Assembly (NCBI RefSeq): GCF_045635475.1
Contig: NZ_JBJGXI010000059.1
Location: 1-29,137 of the forward strand
Source of the DNA: JBJGXI01 sp045635475
GTDB taxonomy: Bacteria > Bacillota > Bacilli > Bacillales > Amphibacillaceae
DNA length: 29,137 nt
Direction: 5' to 3'
The translations under genes were made by a program, and so were the position numbers. This document shows, piece by piece, positions 1 to 7,189 of this stretch (position 1 is its first letter; every line of letters begins with the position of its first letter). A model generated the notes under the pieces. That model worked only from the letters and a program-made list of their open reading frames with translations, had not been told where the DNA came from and did no database searches.

Positions 1-2
1 CA

Positions 3-128
3 ATTATCTTCATTTGGTTCTTTGGACTATATTCGCTTTTAATTTCAGTATTATTTTTCTTAGTTAACGAGGGATTAAGATTGCTAGCACAAAATAAAAC
101 GCACAATAATTGGTATTCCGTTTTCTAA
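3..128 (+). CDS. C-terminal fragment of a membrane protein (gene runs off the left edge)
   Basis: An open frame runs from the window edge to a TAA at 126-128, giving about 41 residues. The first ~21 are strongly hydrophobic (IIFIWFFGLYSLLISVLFFL) and the rest is a short hydrophilic tail ending WYSVF, as expected for a last transmembrane helix plus cytoplasmic tail. The other two + frames stop sooner. The gene converges on the lia cluster and both could share the hairpin at 161-184. The family cannot be recognised from this fragment. It could be a chance open frame, but its hydrophobic pattern and the position of its stop before a bidirectional terminator favour a real gene end. Confidence 0.5.
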   Translation: MIFIWFFGLYSLLISVLFFLVNEGLRLLAQNKTHNNWYSVF

Positions 129-160
129 TCTGATGTACTTCTTTTAGGGTAGCAAAAGTC

Positions 161-190
161 AAAAAGCGCTGCAAAATACAGCGCAATTTT
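161..190 (-). terminator. Rho-independent terminator after the lia/PadR cluster, probably bidirectional
   Basis: A 6-bp GC-rich stem (GCGCTG 166-171 with CAGCGC 179-184) has a 7-nt loop. Read on the minus strand it is followed by five T residues (161-165). On the + strand it is followed by AATTTTATT, so it can also end the + gene that stops at 128. Confidence 0.75.
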
Positions 191-262
191 ATTACTTCTC
201 AGCTCAAAAAGATTTAGCGATAAGGATCGGAATCCATTATTGCGTAGCATACCGTTTATATT

Positions 263-1114
263 TTACTGTTCCACAGTAATTTCACCAACATCAGTACGAA
301 CTTCTAAGGTTGGTCCACCTGTGCCGATTTCCATATAAACATCGCCACCTATTGAATTGTTTTTTCCTTGTAGGTTTTCAACTTTTATATCGCCGATATC
401 ACTTTGTAAATCTAATACGATATTTTCCGGTTCATTTTCAAGTGAAACAAAGACGTCACCGACATCAGATTGAATCGAAATATCCTCCCTAAACTCTAGT
501 ATAGCAAGTCCAATCTCGCCTGTATCAGTTTCTATATCAAATGCCCCTACGCCATCTTTAATGTTTACATCGCCAACATTGGATTCAATCTCGGTTTGTT
601 TACTAGTCATGTCATCAACGGCCAAATCTCCAACATCTAAGGACGCAATAAATTGTTCCGTGCTAATTCCGTCTATTGAAATATCACCAACATCCGTAGA
701 TACATTGAGTTCTGTGTAAAGCTTCTCTGGCAGTTGAACATCTAAATTCAAGCCTCCATTGTTAAAAGAAAACAAAGATGAAAATGAAAAATTGAAAAAT
801 TCTTTCGCATTAACGGTTATCTCTAGGGAATCGTTATTTTCTTCCACCTTAAATGTTAGGCGCTCGCGCATCTTCTCAGAGATATCTCCATGCAGATGCA
901 CATGAATATTTTCATCGTCACTTGGTTCAATCGAAACCTCAGCAACACCAACACTTATTACTATATCATCAACATTTTCTGCAGATACTTGTTTTTCTTC
1001 ATCTAAACTAGACTTGTCACGTGCTGAAAATGAAAATACGTTATCACCGAATGTGATCATTCCGATTATGCCAATAATAAGAAATATAAATGCGAACAAT
1101 GCTACTTTTTTCAT
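263..1114 (-). CDS. DUF4097-family putative adhesin-like protein, LiaG-like
   Basis: This 283-residue protein has an N-terminal signal/anchor helix (residues ~4-23) and an extracellular region with at least eight repeats of a VGDI/VGEI/TGEI-type motif spaced about 20 residues apart. That pattern is typical of the DUF4097 beta-solenoid family, to which B. subtilis LiaG belongs. It is the last gene of a minus-strand series, 7 bp after the DUF1700 gene, with GGTGAGGG before the ATG. In the DUF4097-DUF1700-PadR arrangement the protein is presumed to be the envelope-exposed member. No catalytic motif is seen. In B. subtilis liaG lies between liaH and liaF; here that slot is empty and this protein sits at the 3' end of the cluster, so it may be the LiaG counterpart. 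The orthology is inferred. Confidence 0.8.
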   Translation of the reverse strand: MKKVALFAFIFLIIGIIGMITFGDNVFSFSARDKSSLDEEKQVSAENVDDIVISVGVAEVSIEPSDDENIHVHLHGDISEKMRERLTFKVEENNDSLEITVNAKEFFNFSFSSLFSFNNGGLNLDVQLPEKLYTELNVSTDVGDISIDGISTEQFIASLDVGDLAVDDMTSKQTEIESNVGDVNIKDGVGAFDIETDTGEIGLAILEFREDISIQSDVGDVFVSLENEPENIVLDLQSDIGDIKVENLQGKNNSIGGDVYMEIGTGGPTLEVRTDVGEITVEQ

Positions 1115-1121
1115 TAGACCC

Positions 1122-1715
1122 TCACCCCTTTACAACTCTTACATTGAATTTAATATAGTTTATCAGAGCACGGAATAATAGCTTTCCAATGTAAAGCATC
1201 CCGATACTTAACAAAACTCCTAAACTGCAAAGCGTCATCACGACGAAAAACTCAGATACATATTGTTCTGCGAAACCCGAAATTATTGTGCCTATCCAAA
1301 GAACAGGTGATAGCGTGAACGTGAGGCCTACAGCGGCGAAAGCGACATATACACTAAAGATAGCCGCAGCTGGACCAATTACAAATATTAAATTAAAAAA
1401 TAATAAAGCTATTGCTACGATGATGGACCTGGTAATGCTAGAAGTACGTTTATCTTCGATGTGGGGATAAATTTCTGGTTGATAGGCTTTTGACTCTGAA
1501 GGTGTAGCCGGTTGATTGTCGCGATAATCTGCTAGTAGTTCCCGCGCAATAAGTTGTGGATTTCCTAATTCTTGCGCTAGCTCTTGTTCTGATTTCCCTA
1601 CTGCTATACCGATTGCGAAATGCTCCTCAAAATCTTGAAGCATCTCCGTGCGGTCTTGTGCAGGGACGCGGTTCAGGTAATGTCCTAATTCATCTAAAAA
1701 TGCTTGTTTATTCAT
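1122..1715 (-). CDS. DUF1700 / HAAS-domain membrane protein
   Basis: This 197-residue protein has an N-terminal soluble segment (residues 1-60: LDELGHYL, DFEEHFAIG, ELGNPQLIAREL) typical of the DUF1700/HAAS domain. It is followed by a hydrophilic linker and three or four hydrophobic segments from about residue 90. The start is ATG at 1715, preceded by AAGGAGGATAGTCAAG; it overlaps the end of the padR-type gene by 8 bp, which suggests translational coupling. DUF1700 proteins are commonly encoded between a PadR regulator and a DUF4097 protein, exactly as here, and are thought to be membrane signalling partners. The biochemical activity is unknown. The family assignment is good and the role is inferred. 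Confidence 0.85.
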   Translation of the reverse strand: MNKQAFLDELGHYLNRVPAQDRTEMLQDFEEHFAIGIAVGKSEQELAQELGNPQLIARELLADYRDNQPATPSESKAYQPEIYPHIEDKRTSSITRSIIVAIALLFFNLIFVIGPAAAIFSVYVAFAAVGLTFTLSPVLWIGTIISGFAEQYVSEFFVVMTLCSLGVLLSIGMLYIGKLLFRALINYIKFNVRVVKG

Positions 1716-2031
1716 CTTGACTATCCTCCTTGATCAGCTGGTTGACCTGCTCATTAAATTGGCTCCATTCACTTAATAATCGATGTTTGTAAGCCGTACC
1801 ATGCGCGGTGATTGCATAGTATTTCCGTGATGGACCTTCTGTAGATTCTTCCAAATATGTCGTAAAATATTGCTCTTTCGTTAACCGTCGTAACAACGGA
1901 TAAATGGTACCTTCTGCAACATCCATTTGCTCTGAAATGCTTTTGGCTAACTCATAGCCATACTGGTCCTTTTTAGAAACTAGCACCAACACACAAAGTT
2001 CCAGCACGCCTTTCTTGAATTGCACATTCAT
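1708..2031 (-). CDS. PadR-family transcriptional regulator
   Basis: This 107-residue winged-helix protein has the PadR signature: KKGVLELCVLVLV, YGYELAKSI, and EGTIYPLLRRL as recognition helix, followed by a wing with SRKYYAITAHG and a C-terminal helix for dimerisation. The start is set at ATG 2031 (MNVQFKKG) because AGGTGG lies at a suitable distance upstream; a longer in-frame ATG at 2043 has no such site. It lies 91 bp after liaR and overlaps the DUF1700 gene. PadR proteins usually repress their own operon, so the liaR-padR gap may hold its operator (see 2078-2091). Its effector is unknown. Confidence 0.9.
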   Translation of the reverse strand: MNVQFKKGVLELCVLVLVSKKDQYGYELAKSISEQMDVAEGTIYPLLRRLTKEQYFTTYLEESTEGPSRKYYAITAHGTAYKHRLLSEWSQFNEQVNQLIKEDSQDE

Positions 2032-2077
2032 CGCTTTCACCACCTACTACTGTTTATTGTTCAATACTAAGGTTGAC

Positions 2078-2091
2078 TTATTAATGAATAA
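2078..2091. promoter_or_regulatory. Candidate PadR operator (inverted repeat)
   Basis: The sequence TTATTAATGAATAA has 5-bp inverted arms around a 4-bp centre and lies in the short gap between liaR and the padR-type gene, about 45 bp before the latter's start. Autoregulation by PadR proteins makes this position sensible. The arms are AT-only and short, so chance is a real alternative. Confidence 0.25.
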
Positions 2092-2122
2092 CGATATACA
2101 ATATGACCATCTTGCCCGAATG

Positions 2123-2752
2123 TTACATCAGTCCATGCTGATGCGCGTAAATCGCTGCTTGCGTACGATCTTGCACTTCAAGCTTGCTCAAAATATTACT
2201 AACGTGTACCTTGGTTGTTTTCAAAGCAATAAATAGTTGATCAGCAATTTCTTGATTCGCTTTCCCTTGAGCTATTAATAGCAAAATTTCTAACTCTCTA
2301 GGGGTTAAGGTCTCGTGTAAAGCTAGTTGGTTTTTCTGGCGCATTTTGTTCATCACTTTTGTTGTTACTTCCGGTTCAAACACAGCAGCTCCACGAAATG
2401 TCTCGCGTATTGCTCGAGCAATTTCACTTGCTTTTGATGTTTTTAATATGTAGCTTGTTGCTCCTGCTTCTAAGGCTGGGTAGACTTTGTCATCATCAAT
2501 GAAACTTGTCACAACGATAATTTTTGCAGCTGGCCAAGCGTCCACGATTTGCTTCGTTGCCTCTATCCCATCCATTTCCTCCATCACTAAATCCATTAAA
2601 ATAATATCCGGACGAAGTGACAGAGCTAAATCAACAGCTTGCTTCCCATTGGAGGCCTCCGCCACAATTTCTATGTCTTGTTGTGTGGATAGATACGCAC
2701 TTACACCAATCCGCACCATTTCATGATCATCTACAAATAATACTTTAATCAT
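2123..2752 (-). CDS. liaR: Response regulator LiaR (NarL/FixJ family)
   Basis: This 209-residue protein has a receiver domain (residues 1-120) with the acidic pocket D8/D9, phospho-acceptor Asp54 (LMDLVMEEMDG), Thr/Ser in VVTS and Lys in LKTS. A LuxR-type HTH follows (LTPRELEILLLIAQGKANQEI, then a KTTKVHVSNILSKL recognition helix). The start is ATG 2752, with GAGGGTGAAAGCG upstream; a further in-frame ATG at 2770 is less well placed. The gene overlaps liaS by 8 bp, a typical histidine-kinase/regulator pair. Phosphorylated LiaR activates the liaI promoter in relatives in response to lipid-II-cycle antibiotics. The name rests on sequence type plus the full liaI-H-F-S-R order. Confidence 0.93.
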   Translation of the reverse strand: MIKVLFVDDHEMVRIGVSAYLSTQQDIEIVAEASNGKQAVDLALSLRPDIILMDLVMEEMDGIEATKQIVDAWPAAKIIVVTSFIDDDKVYPALEAGATSYILKTSKASEIARAIRETFRGAAVFEPEVTTKVMNKMRQKNQLALHETLTPRELEILLLIAQGKANQEIADQLFIALKTTKVHVSNILSKLEVQDRTQAAIYAHQHGLM

Positions 2753-3794
2753 CGCTTTCACCCTCTGCATCTATCATCGGCACCCGTACTTCTAAGCGCG
2801 TTCCTTTATTTGGTACACTAATAATTCTTATCGTAGCTCCGACTTCGGCTGCTCTTTCCTTCATATTTTGAATACCGTAGGAGCTGTTTTCTTTTTCTTC
2901 TAAGTTAAAGCCAACACCGTCATCAATGACCGTCAAAATAATCATTCCATTGCGTGCCATTAACTTAACATCAAACGACCCCGCCTTTGCATGTCTTAAC
3001 GTGTTGGATACAGATTCTTGCAAGATACGAAACAAATGATCTTCTATTCCTTTATTTAAATTAACCTCTTCGACCTGACAATCGATTTCCATTGGAACCT
3101 TTTGTTGTAATTCAGCTAACAACAACTTAATTCCTTCTGTTAATGATTTCCCTCTTAGTGCAACAGGTCGCAGATGAAGCAAGAGTGCACGCATTTCTAA
3201 TTGCGATTGTTGAATCATCACCTCAACTTGTTGCAACTGCTTTGAAGCAACTTCATTTAAGTTCGGATTCGACTCATTGATCGCAGACATCATCATCGAA
3301 GCAGCAAAGAGCTCTTGGCTCACCGAGTCATGTAGCTCTCTTGCCAGCCGGTTACGTTCTTCTAATATGACTTCGTTGATCCTTTTTTCCTGATCTTCCA
3401 CCCGCTCGCTAATCAGCTTTTGTGACCGTCTTTTTTGTTCAATGATCTGTTTCTCTATATTTCGTAAAGCTGCTAACAAATCGATAAATTCCACTTGATC
3501 ACCTAATTGACGATCATCTTGCGGCTTGCCCTGAGAAATATCATCAATCGTATCTTGTATTTCTTTTAACTGTTTGCGCCAATATAACCCGGTGCTTAAC
3601 CCGCTTATGACGCCAGCAAGGATCGCAACTAATAGAACAAGAATCAAAAACGGAACTTCAAAAATATGTCGCTCCCACAAAATCTTCCAATCAGCAACTG
3701 GAAAGGCTATGAAAAATAGCGAACCAAACATAATTAGTAATACGAAAGATACTGTCACACCATTTATAACGGAGCGGTTTATGACTGATTTCAT
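2745..3794 (-). CDS. liaS: Sensor histidine kinase LiaS
   Basis: This 349-residue intramembrane-sensing-type kinase has two transmembrane helices (residues ~13-33 and ~47-70) separated by a very short extracytoplasmic loop, then a HAMP-like segment. A HisKA_3 dimerisation domain follows with phospho-acceptor His155 in RLARELHDSVSQ, and a HATPase_c domain with the N box (NTLRHAKAG), G1 (DDGVGF) and G2 (GIQNMKERA). The ATG overlaps the liaF stop as ATGA, so the two are translationally coupled. LiaF keeps LiaS inactive in B. subtilis until envelope stress. The short sensing loop fits a kinase that relies on a partner protein rather than a direct ligand. Confidence 0.93.
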   Translation of the reverse strand: MKSVINRSVINGVTVSFVLLIMFGSLFFIAFPVADWKILWERHIFEVPFLILVLLVAILAGVISGLSTGLYWRKQLKEIQDTIDDISQGKPQDDRQLGDQVEFIDLLAALRNIEKQIIEQKRRSQKLISERVEDQEKRINEVILEERNRLARELHDSVSQELFAASMMMSAINESNPNLNEVASKQLQQVEVMIQQSQLEMRALLLHLRPVALRGKSLTEGIKLLLAELQQKVPMEIDCQVEEVNLNKGIEDHLFRILQESVSNTLRHAKAGSFDVKLMARNGMIILTVIDDGVGFNLEEKENSSYGIQNMKERAAEVGATIRIISVPNKGTRLEVRVPMIDAEGESDD

Positions 3795-4516
3795 ACCCGC
3801 TTCACCTCGAGCTTTCCGATTATCATCGAAGTGAATATTTTAACCTTTTGATTCGACGCATTGTAATCTGCTGATTGAAAATGTACTGATTTGTTAACTG
3901 TATTGTTTTCATAATTACCGAGAATATCATGGGAACCAAAAATAATAGAATGGTGAACACTAACCTCTACACCATAAGGAATATGCACTTGGACATTACC
4001 GACTAGATTACGAATAAAAATAACCGTCGGCACTTTTGGAATGACGGTATAATTTAGATCAATAATCGCATCGCCAATACCTGTTTGGATATTAATGTCT
4101 TCCCATTCATATGCCACATTCTCTGTACGCTGACTACCAAACCATTTGTTCTTGAATAACGGTTGTGTATGGTATATTTTTTCATCTGGTTGTTCACTGT
4201 CCATAAATTGCGGGTGGTGAACAGCCGGTTCCTGTCTTGATTGGTACCATTTATAGACAACAAAAATAATGATTGCTATGCTTAAAAATTTAAACGAAGC
4301 TGTGTTCATGATCGTAATAATAAACAGGACGACCCCTAACCAGAAAAAGACTTTGCCACTTGTCTTAAAATAAGTCTTTCTTCCGTAATATGCCGCAGCG
4401 GAAAAAAGGACGATAAGAATAAGCAGTTCTGGTCCTTTAAATAACAGCTCATATATAAATAAAACAGCCGTAATAATAAATAATATTTCAATGATGTTCT
4501 TGCCTTTTATATGCAT
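3791..4516 (-). CDS. liaF: LiaF, membrane inhibitor of LiaRS signalling
   Basis: This 241-residue protein has about four hydrophobic helices in residues 5-92, a charged linker and a C-terminal beta-rich domain (residues ~130-241; NIQTGIGDAIIDL, NLVGNVQVHIPYGVEV, MIIGKLEVKRV) matching the LiaF C-terminal/DUF2154 family. The start ATG at 4516 follows AGGAGGTCCAT. It precedes liaS with a 4-bp overlap. In B. subtilis LiaF is the specific negative regulator of LiaS. The hairpin at 4564-4587 lies between this gene and liaH and may set a lower expression level for liaFSR than for liaIH. Confidence 0.9.
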   Translation of the reverse strand: MHIKGKNIIEILFIITAVLFIYELLFKGPELLILIVLFSAAAYYGRKTYFKTSGKVFFWLGVVLFIITIMNTASFKFLSIAIIIFVVYKWYQSRQEPAVHHPQFMDSEQPDEKIYHTQPLFKNKWFGSQRTENVAYEWEDINIQTGIGDAIIDLNYTVIPKVPTVIFIRNLVGNVQVHIPYGVEVSVHHSIIFGSHDILGNYENNTVNKSVHFQSADYNASNQKVKIFTSMIIGKLEVKRV

Positions 4517-4563
4517 ATGGACCTCCTCTTTTTGCGGGAAGGGAATCCTGACTTATTAGTAAT

Positions 4564-4587
4564 GGAGGGCGATTCCATTCACCCTCC
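4564..4587 (-). promoter_or_regulatory. liaH-liaF intercistronic hairpin (possible attenuator or processing/stability element)
   Basis: GGAGGG (4564-4569) can pair with CCCTCC (4582-4587) around a 12-nt loop, 21 bp beyond the liaH stop. No T tract follows on the minus strand, so it is a weak terminator at most. In B. subtilis a stem-loop after liaH limits read-through and yields an abundant liaIH transcript and a rarer full-length one; this hairpin occupies the same place. Confidence 0.55.
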
Positions 4588-4607
4588 TATAGATTATCAT
4601 GAATCGT

Positions 4608-5240
4608 TTACAATGTAGAAGTACTATTTTTCTCAAGCTCTGCTAAACGCGCGTCTAACGTATGCATGCGGTAGTTTGATGATACCTGTCTTTCTAGTTG
4701 TTCAATATAATCTTCTAATTCAGCAAATTTTGCAGAGCTTTTCCCTGCGTTCAAATCTGCATATAACACTTGGTTTAAAGATTTATGTGCACGCGCAACG
4801 TTCTCACGACCTTTTAGTTCCACTCTTTTCATATGCAGATCCTTAATTTTGTATTTCATTTGCGCGTATTTCGTTTCTAATTCATCAAGATCTTTCATCG
4901 CCTTTTGTCTAATTTCCTCAAGTTTGTTAGCTCGCTCCTCAAATTGTACCTGTTCGGCATGTGCATGCTCGTACAATTCCTGTTCGTTTGCTTCTTGTGC
5001 GAGCTTTGCTTGACGCTTGCGTTTATCCGCCATCGCCTTTACCTGGTTAAATTCTCTTGTGAATTCTTGTTTTAGACGATATTGTTTTTCAACGAGCGTA
5101 CGAATCTTTTGTGCTTCGCGCTCACACTGACGAACATATTCGTTAATATGCGCAAGTGGATTTTTTTGTTCCTTTTGATCTAGTACCTCATTTAAATCAG
5201 CAACGACTGTATCTTTAATACGTGTAAATAAATTTGCCAT
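4608..5240 (-). CDS. liaH: LiaH, PspA/IM30-family phage-shock-like protein
   Basis: This 210-residue, highly charged and almost entirely alpha-helical protein starts MANLFTRIKDTVVADLNEVLDQ, the PspA-type amphipathic N-terminal helix. A long coiled coil follows, rich in E, K, Q and R (residues ~25-180). The start is ATG 5240, with AAGGAG 8 bp upstream; a longer in-frame extension to 5282 would overlap liaI and lacks a site. LiaH forms large oligomeric rings that move to the membrane under envelope stress and are anchored by LiaI, encoded just upstream. It is the main LiaR-induced product in relatives. The PspA_IM30 family is clear, and the lia context supports LiaH over a general PspA. Confidence 0.92.
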   Translation of the reverse strand: MANLFTRIKDTVVADLNEVLDQKEQKNPLAHINEYVRQCEREAQKIRTLVEKQYRLKQEFTREFNQVKAMADKRKRQAKLAQEANEQELYEHAHAEQVQFEERANKLEEIRQKAMKDLDELETKYAQMKYKIKDLHMKRVELKGRENVARAHKSLNQVLYADLNAGKSSAKFAELEDYIEQLERQVSSNYRMHTLDARLAELEKNSTSTL

Positions 5241-5269
5241 TTTGTTACATCTCCTTATTTTTAAGTAAT

Positions 5270-5593
5270 TTAATTTTCCCATGAATGCTTGTCCATCTCT
5301 GACATAAACGCATGATCTTCTTTATCTTTCTTCCACTTCTTATAAACGTAATAGAGAAGGATGAAAGCGGCGACTCCGATAAAAGCCGGAATGTTCGCTA
5401 GGGATAACGATAAACCAATTAGTACAACAAATCCCCATAACACCTTTTCTGTTACCGATACGGCTAGAATGAATTTTTTGACTGCAACGTATGCAATCAC
5501 AAGACTAATTGCTAACATAATCATTGGTCCGATGTTACTGATGATGATTATACCTGCCGTAATTGCTAGCAAAATGAACAAAAATGTTTTCAC
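5270..5593 (-). CDS. liaI: LiaI, membrane anchor for LiaH
   Basis: This 107-residue small membrane protein has hydrophobic segments at residues ~2-38 and ~50-85 and a charged C-terminal tail (YKKWKKDKEDHAFMSEMDKHS). The start is GTG at 5593, with AAAGGATGG upstream. It is the first gene of the cluster, 29 bp before liaH, matching the liaIH pair in which LiaI recruits LiaH to the membrane. Small membrane proteins of this kind diverge fast, so the name relies on topology and position more than on motifs. Confidence 0.82.
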   Translation of the reverse strand: MKTFLFILLAITAGIIIISNIGPMIMLAISLVIAYVAVKKFILAVSVTEKVLWGFVVLIGLSLSLANIPAFIGVAAFILLYYVYKKWKKDKEDHAFMSEMDKHSWEN

Positions 5594-5624
5594 TGATTAA
5601 CACCATCCTTTCTTTCATGTTCTT

Positions 5625-5695
5625 ATCATACTGATATTCAGGACATGCCAAAACGGCCTAGGGTTATATTTTCAACTAGGACTAGAGGCTTAGTT
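5625..5695 (-). promoter_or_regulatory. Candidate LiaR-dependent promoter of liaI
   Basis: On the minus strand a TATGAT -10 box (5625-5630) lies about 32 bp before the GTG start, with a poor -35 (TTGGCA at 5646-5651, 15-bp spacer), as expected for an activator-dependent promoter. Further upstream is an inverted repeat, AACTA (5674-5678) and TAGTT (5691-5695), with an inner near-palindrome CTAGGACTAG, a candidate LiaR site. No precise match to a published LiaR box is claimed. Confidence 0.4.
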
Positions 5696-5703
5696 CATCA
5701 GTA

Positions 5704-6145
5704 AAAAGCAGAGAGTGCCGGCAAGTGACGTACTGACTGCGGTTCAAGAACCACTTTGTTTTCCTATTGCGGTTACTCAACCACCTAAGACATATCCTTG
5801 ATTCTTGGCCGTTCTTCGCACGAAGTTAAAGAAATTATCGCTATCTGCCGCCCGCTGCTTCGCCTGATCCAAGACAGAACAAAAGCGCAGAGCGCCGGTT
5901 AGCGACGTACGGACTGGACTGAACCGTAGGACCAGAGCAGGCTTCGAAGCTTTACTTCGCACGAAGAAAATTGTTCTGTATTTTCGATGGAGTAAGGAAA
6001 CATGCCCCTGCATAAGGGGTATGTCGACGTTGGACGACAAGTCCGCTTTTAGTCGACCTTCCATAAAACCTGAACCGATGTTGACTTATCGTGTCATGAG
6101 GTGAGGGAAGTCACGCTAGTCGCTGGCGCTCGGAGCTGGCCTTGG
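5704..6145. repeat. Two degenerate tandem copies of a Bacillaceae-type interspersed repeat
   Basis: The ~650-bp stretch between liaI and the next gene holds no credible CDS. Positions 5704-5739 and 5881-5917 are alike (AAAAGC, AGAGnGCCGG, GACGTAC, GACTG in order), and both copies later carry CTTCGCACGAAG. The second copy contains a CCCCT/AGGGG hairpin (6004-6019) and ends near 6106-6142 with GCTAGTCGCTGGCGCTCGG-AGCTGG, which resembles the end at 7129-7166. Such elements are common in Bacillaceae intergenic regions. No transposase is associated. Confidence 0.6.
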
Positions 6146-6197
6146 CTAATGCTTAATGTTATCCACATTTAATATATTTTCTAATTTCCTATGCAAT

Positions 6198-6227
6198 AAA
6201 AAAAAACTTGGCCGCAATCCAGCCAAG
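6198..6227 (-). terminator. Rho-independent terminator
   Basis: A perfect 6-bp stem CTTGGC (6207-6212) / GCCAAG (6222-6227) is followed on the minus strand by nine T residues (6198-6206). It ends the gene at 6248-6808. Confidence 0.9.
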
Positions 6228-6247
6228 AGAATAATTAGAATAATATT

Positions 6248-6808
6248 TTATGATACCATGTGATCGTTCATTTTTGTTTTTACGTATAAAGGATAATCCT
6301 TCAATCTTCCTTGATAAACTAACTGTAGACGATTCCACTCTTGCAAATCCTGTGGTTTAGTCAAGCAAGGCGGTTTTTCAGTTGGATATACACCACATTC
6401 TGATAGAATAGTAGCCACAAACTGCGAACAGAAAAATGCATTTTTCCGTTGAAGCTCACGATTAATGGCGATACAGAATAAACCAACAAAGTTATACCGA
6501 TAATTGTGTTCACTTTTTTCTATTTGTTGAATACTTGTTAACATTTGCTTATATTCAGTATCTGAAATGGTTAGTTTGTAGATTGCACATTTCGCTCGAT
6601 TAAAAAGTACTGTTCCGATATCTTCTTTAACAAATCCAGCCACAAATGGATTTCTTGGTGTTTTCCTGCCAAAGCTATAAACTTCCCTGAGATGCAGATC
6701 AAATGCTAATGAAGCATGATTCAATGTTGATTTTGTATAAACATTAATCGCCTTAGTAAGCAACGTCCCTGTATCTGTAAAAAGCAAATAAACCTCTCTC
6801 GTCTCCAT
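6248..6808 (-). CDS. Permuted papain-fold (YiiX/YycO-like) cysteine hydrolase
   Basis: This 186-residue protein has a conserved His near the N terminus (NHASLAFD, His31) and a late Cys (FFCSQFVATIL, Cys127). This His-before-Cys order marks circularly permuted NlpC/P60-like enzymes (YiiX/YycO/LRAT-like group). A third conserved block, KPPCLTKPQDLQEW, follows. No signal peptide or transmembrane segment is visible, so it is probably cytoplasmic. The substrate is unknown; family members act on peptide, acyl or lipid amide/ester bonds. The start ATG at 6808 is preceded by GGGGTTTAG. The gene stands alone between repeats and has its own terminator. A second member of the same fold lies at 27704-28204 with little similarity outside the motifs. 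Confidence 0.7.
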   Translation of the reverse strand: METREVYLLFTDTGTLLTKAINVYTKSTLNHASLAFDLHLREVYSFGRKTPRNPFVAGFVKEDIGTVLFNRAKCAIYKLTISDTEYKQMLTSIQQIEKSEHNYRYNFVGLFCIAINRELQRKNAFFCSQFVATILSECGVYPTEKPPCLTKPQDLQEWNRLQLVYQGRLKDYPLYVKTKMNDHMVS

Positions 6809-6900
6809 CCTAAACCCCCTTCAAGCCAAACTCCGTGTTAAAAATTTCCCGTCTATATTATCTCCTAAATATAATACATAACATGGATTATGACAAGAGG

Positions 6901-7170
6901 GTGTACTACATAAATAACCTTGAAACTTTAGTACACTTAAAGCTAGCATGCGACGTAGTGCATAGGTGCTCACTGCTCTTACATGTTCATCGCTCCAGAC
7001 CCACGTTTGATAAAAAGTATGTAACAAAAAACTACCCTCAGCTGTGGAAAAACACGCCACTCCAGTGGGAATGGAACAGCCTGAAGTCCCCGAAGAGAGC
7101 GTTCTTTGCGATCGATAAGACGGAGGCGAAGTAAGTCTTGCTAGTTGCTGGACCATGGAGCTAGACATCT
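6901..7170. repeat. Mosaic interspersed repeat, copy A
   Basis: The 440-bp gap upstream of the 6248-6808 gene holds no credible CDS. It contains a perfect 8-bp inverted pair GTGTACTA (6901-6908) / TAGTACAC (6929-6936). From 6941 it carries a left end (AGCTAGCATGCGACGTAGTG, then CATAGGTGCT...) that is close to 11125-11170 and to the window end at 29091. A middle block TGTGGAAAAACACGCC-ACTCCAGTG (7044-7068) recurs at 11311-11338, and a right end at 7129-7166 resembles 6106-6142. It therefore shares modules with several other copies. Confidence 0.65.
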
Positions 7171-7189
7171 CCGAATTCTTTCTTCAAAT

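Noticed and set aside
380..1000. Tandem DNA repeat or CRISPR suggested by recurrent ATCACCGACATC-like segments
   Set aside because: The similarity follows the VGDI protein repeats of the DUF4097 protein; spacing is irregular and there are no unique spacers between identical repeats.
5777..6064. 95-codon minus-strand open frame between the repeats
   Set aside because: It lies entirely in degenerate repeat sequence, has low-complexity unfamiliar content and no convincing ribosome binding site.
6821..7168. 115-codon minus-strand and 99-codon plus-strand open frames
   Set aside because: Both fall in the mosaic repeat copy A; their translations reflect the repeat and match no family pattern.
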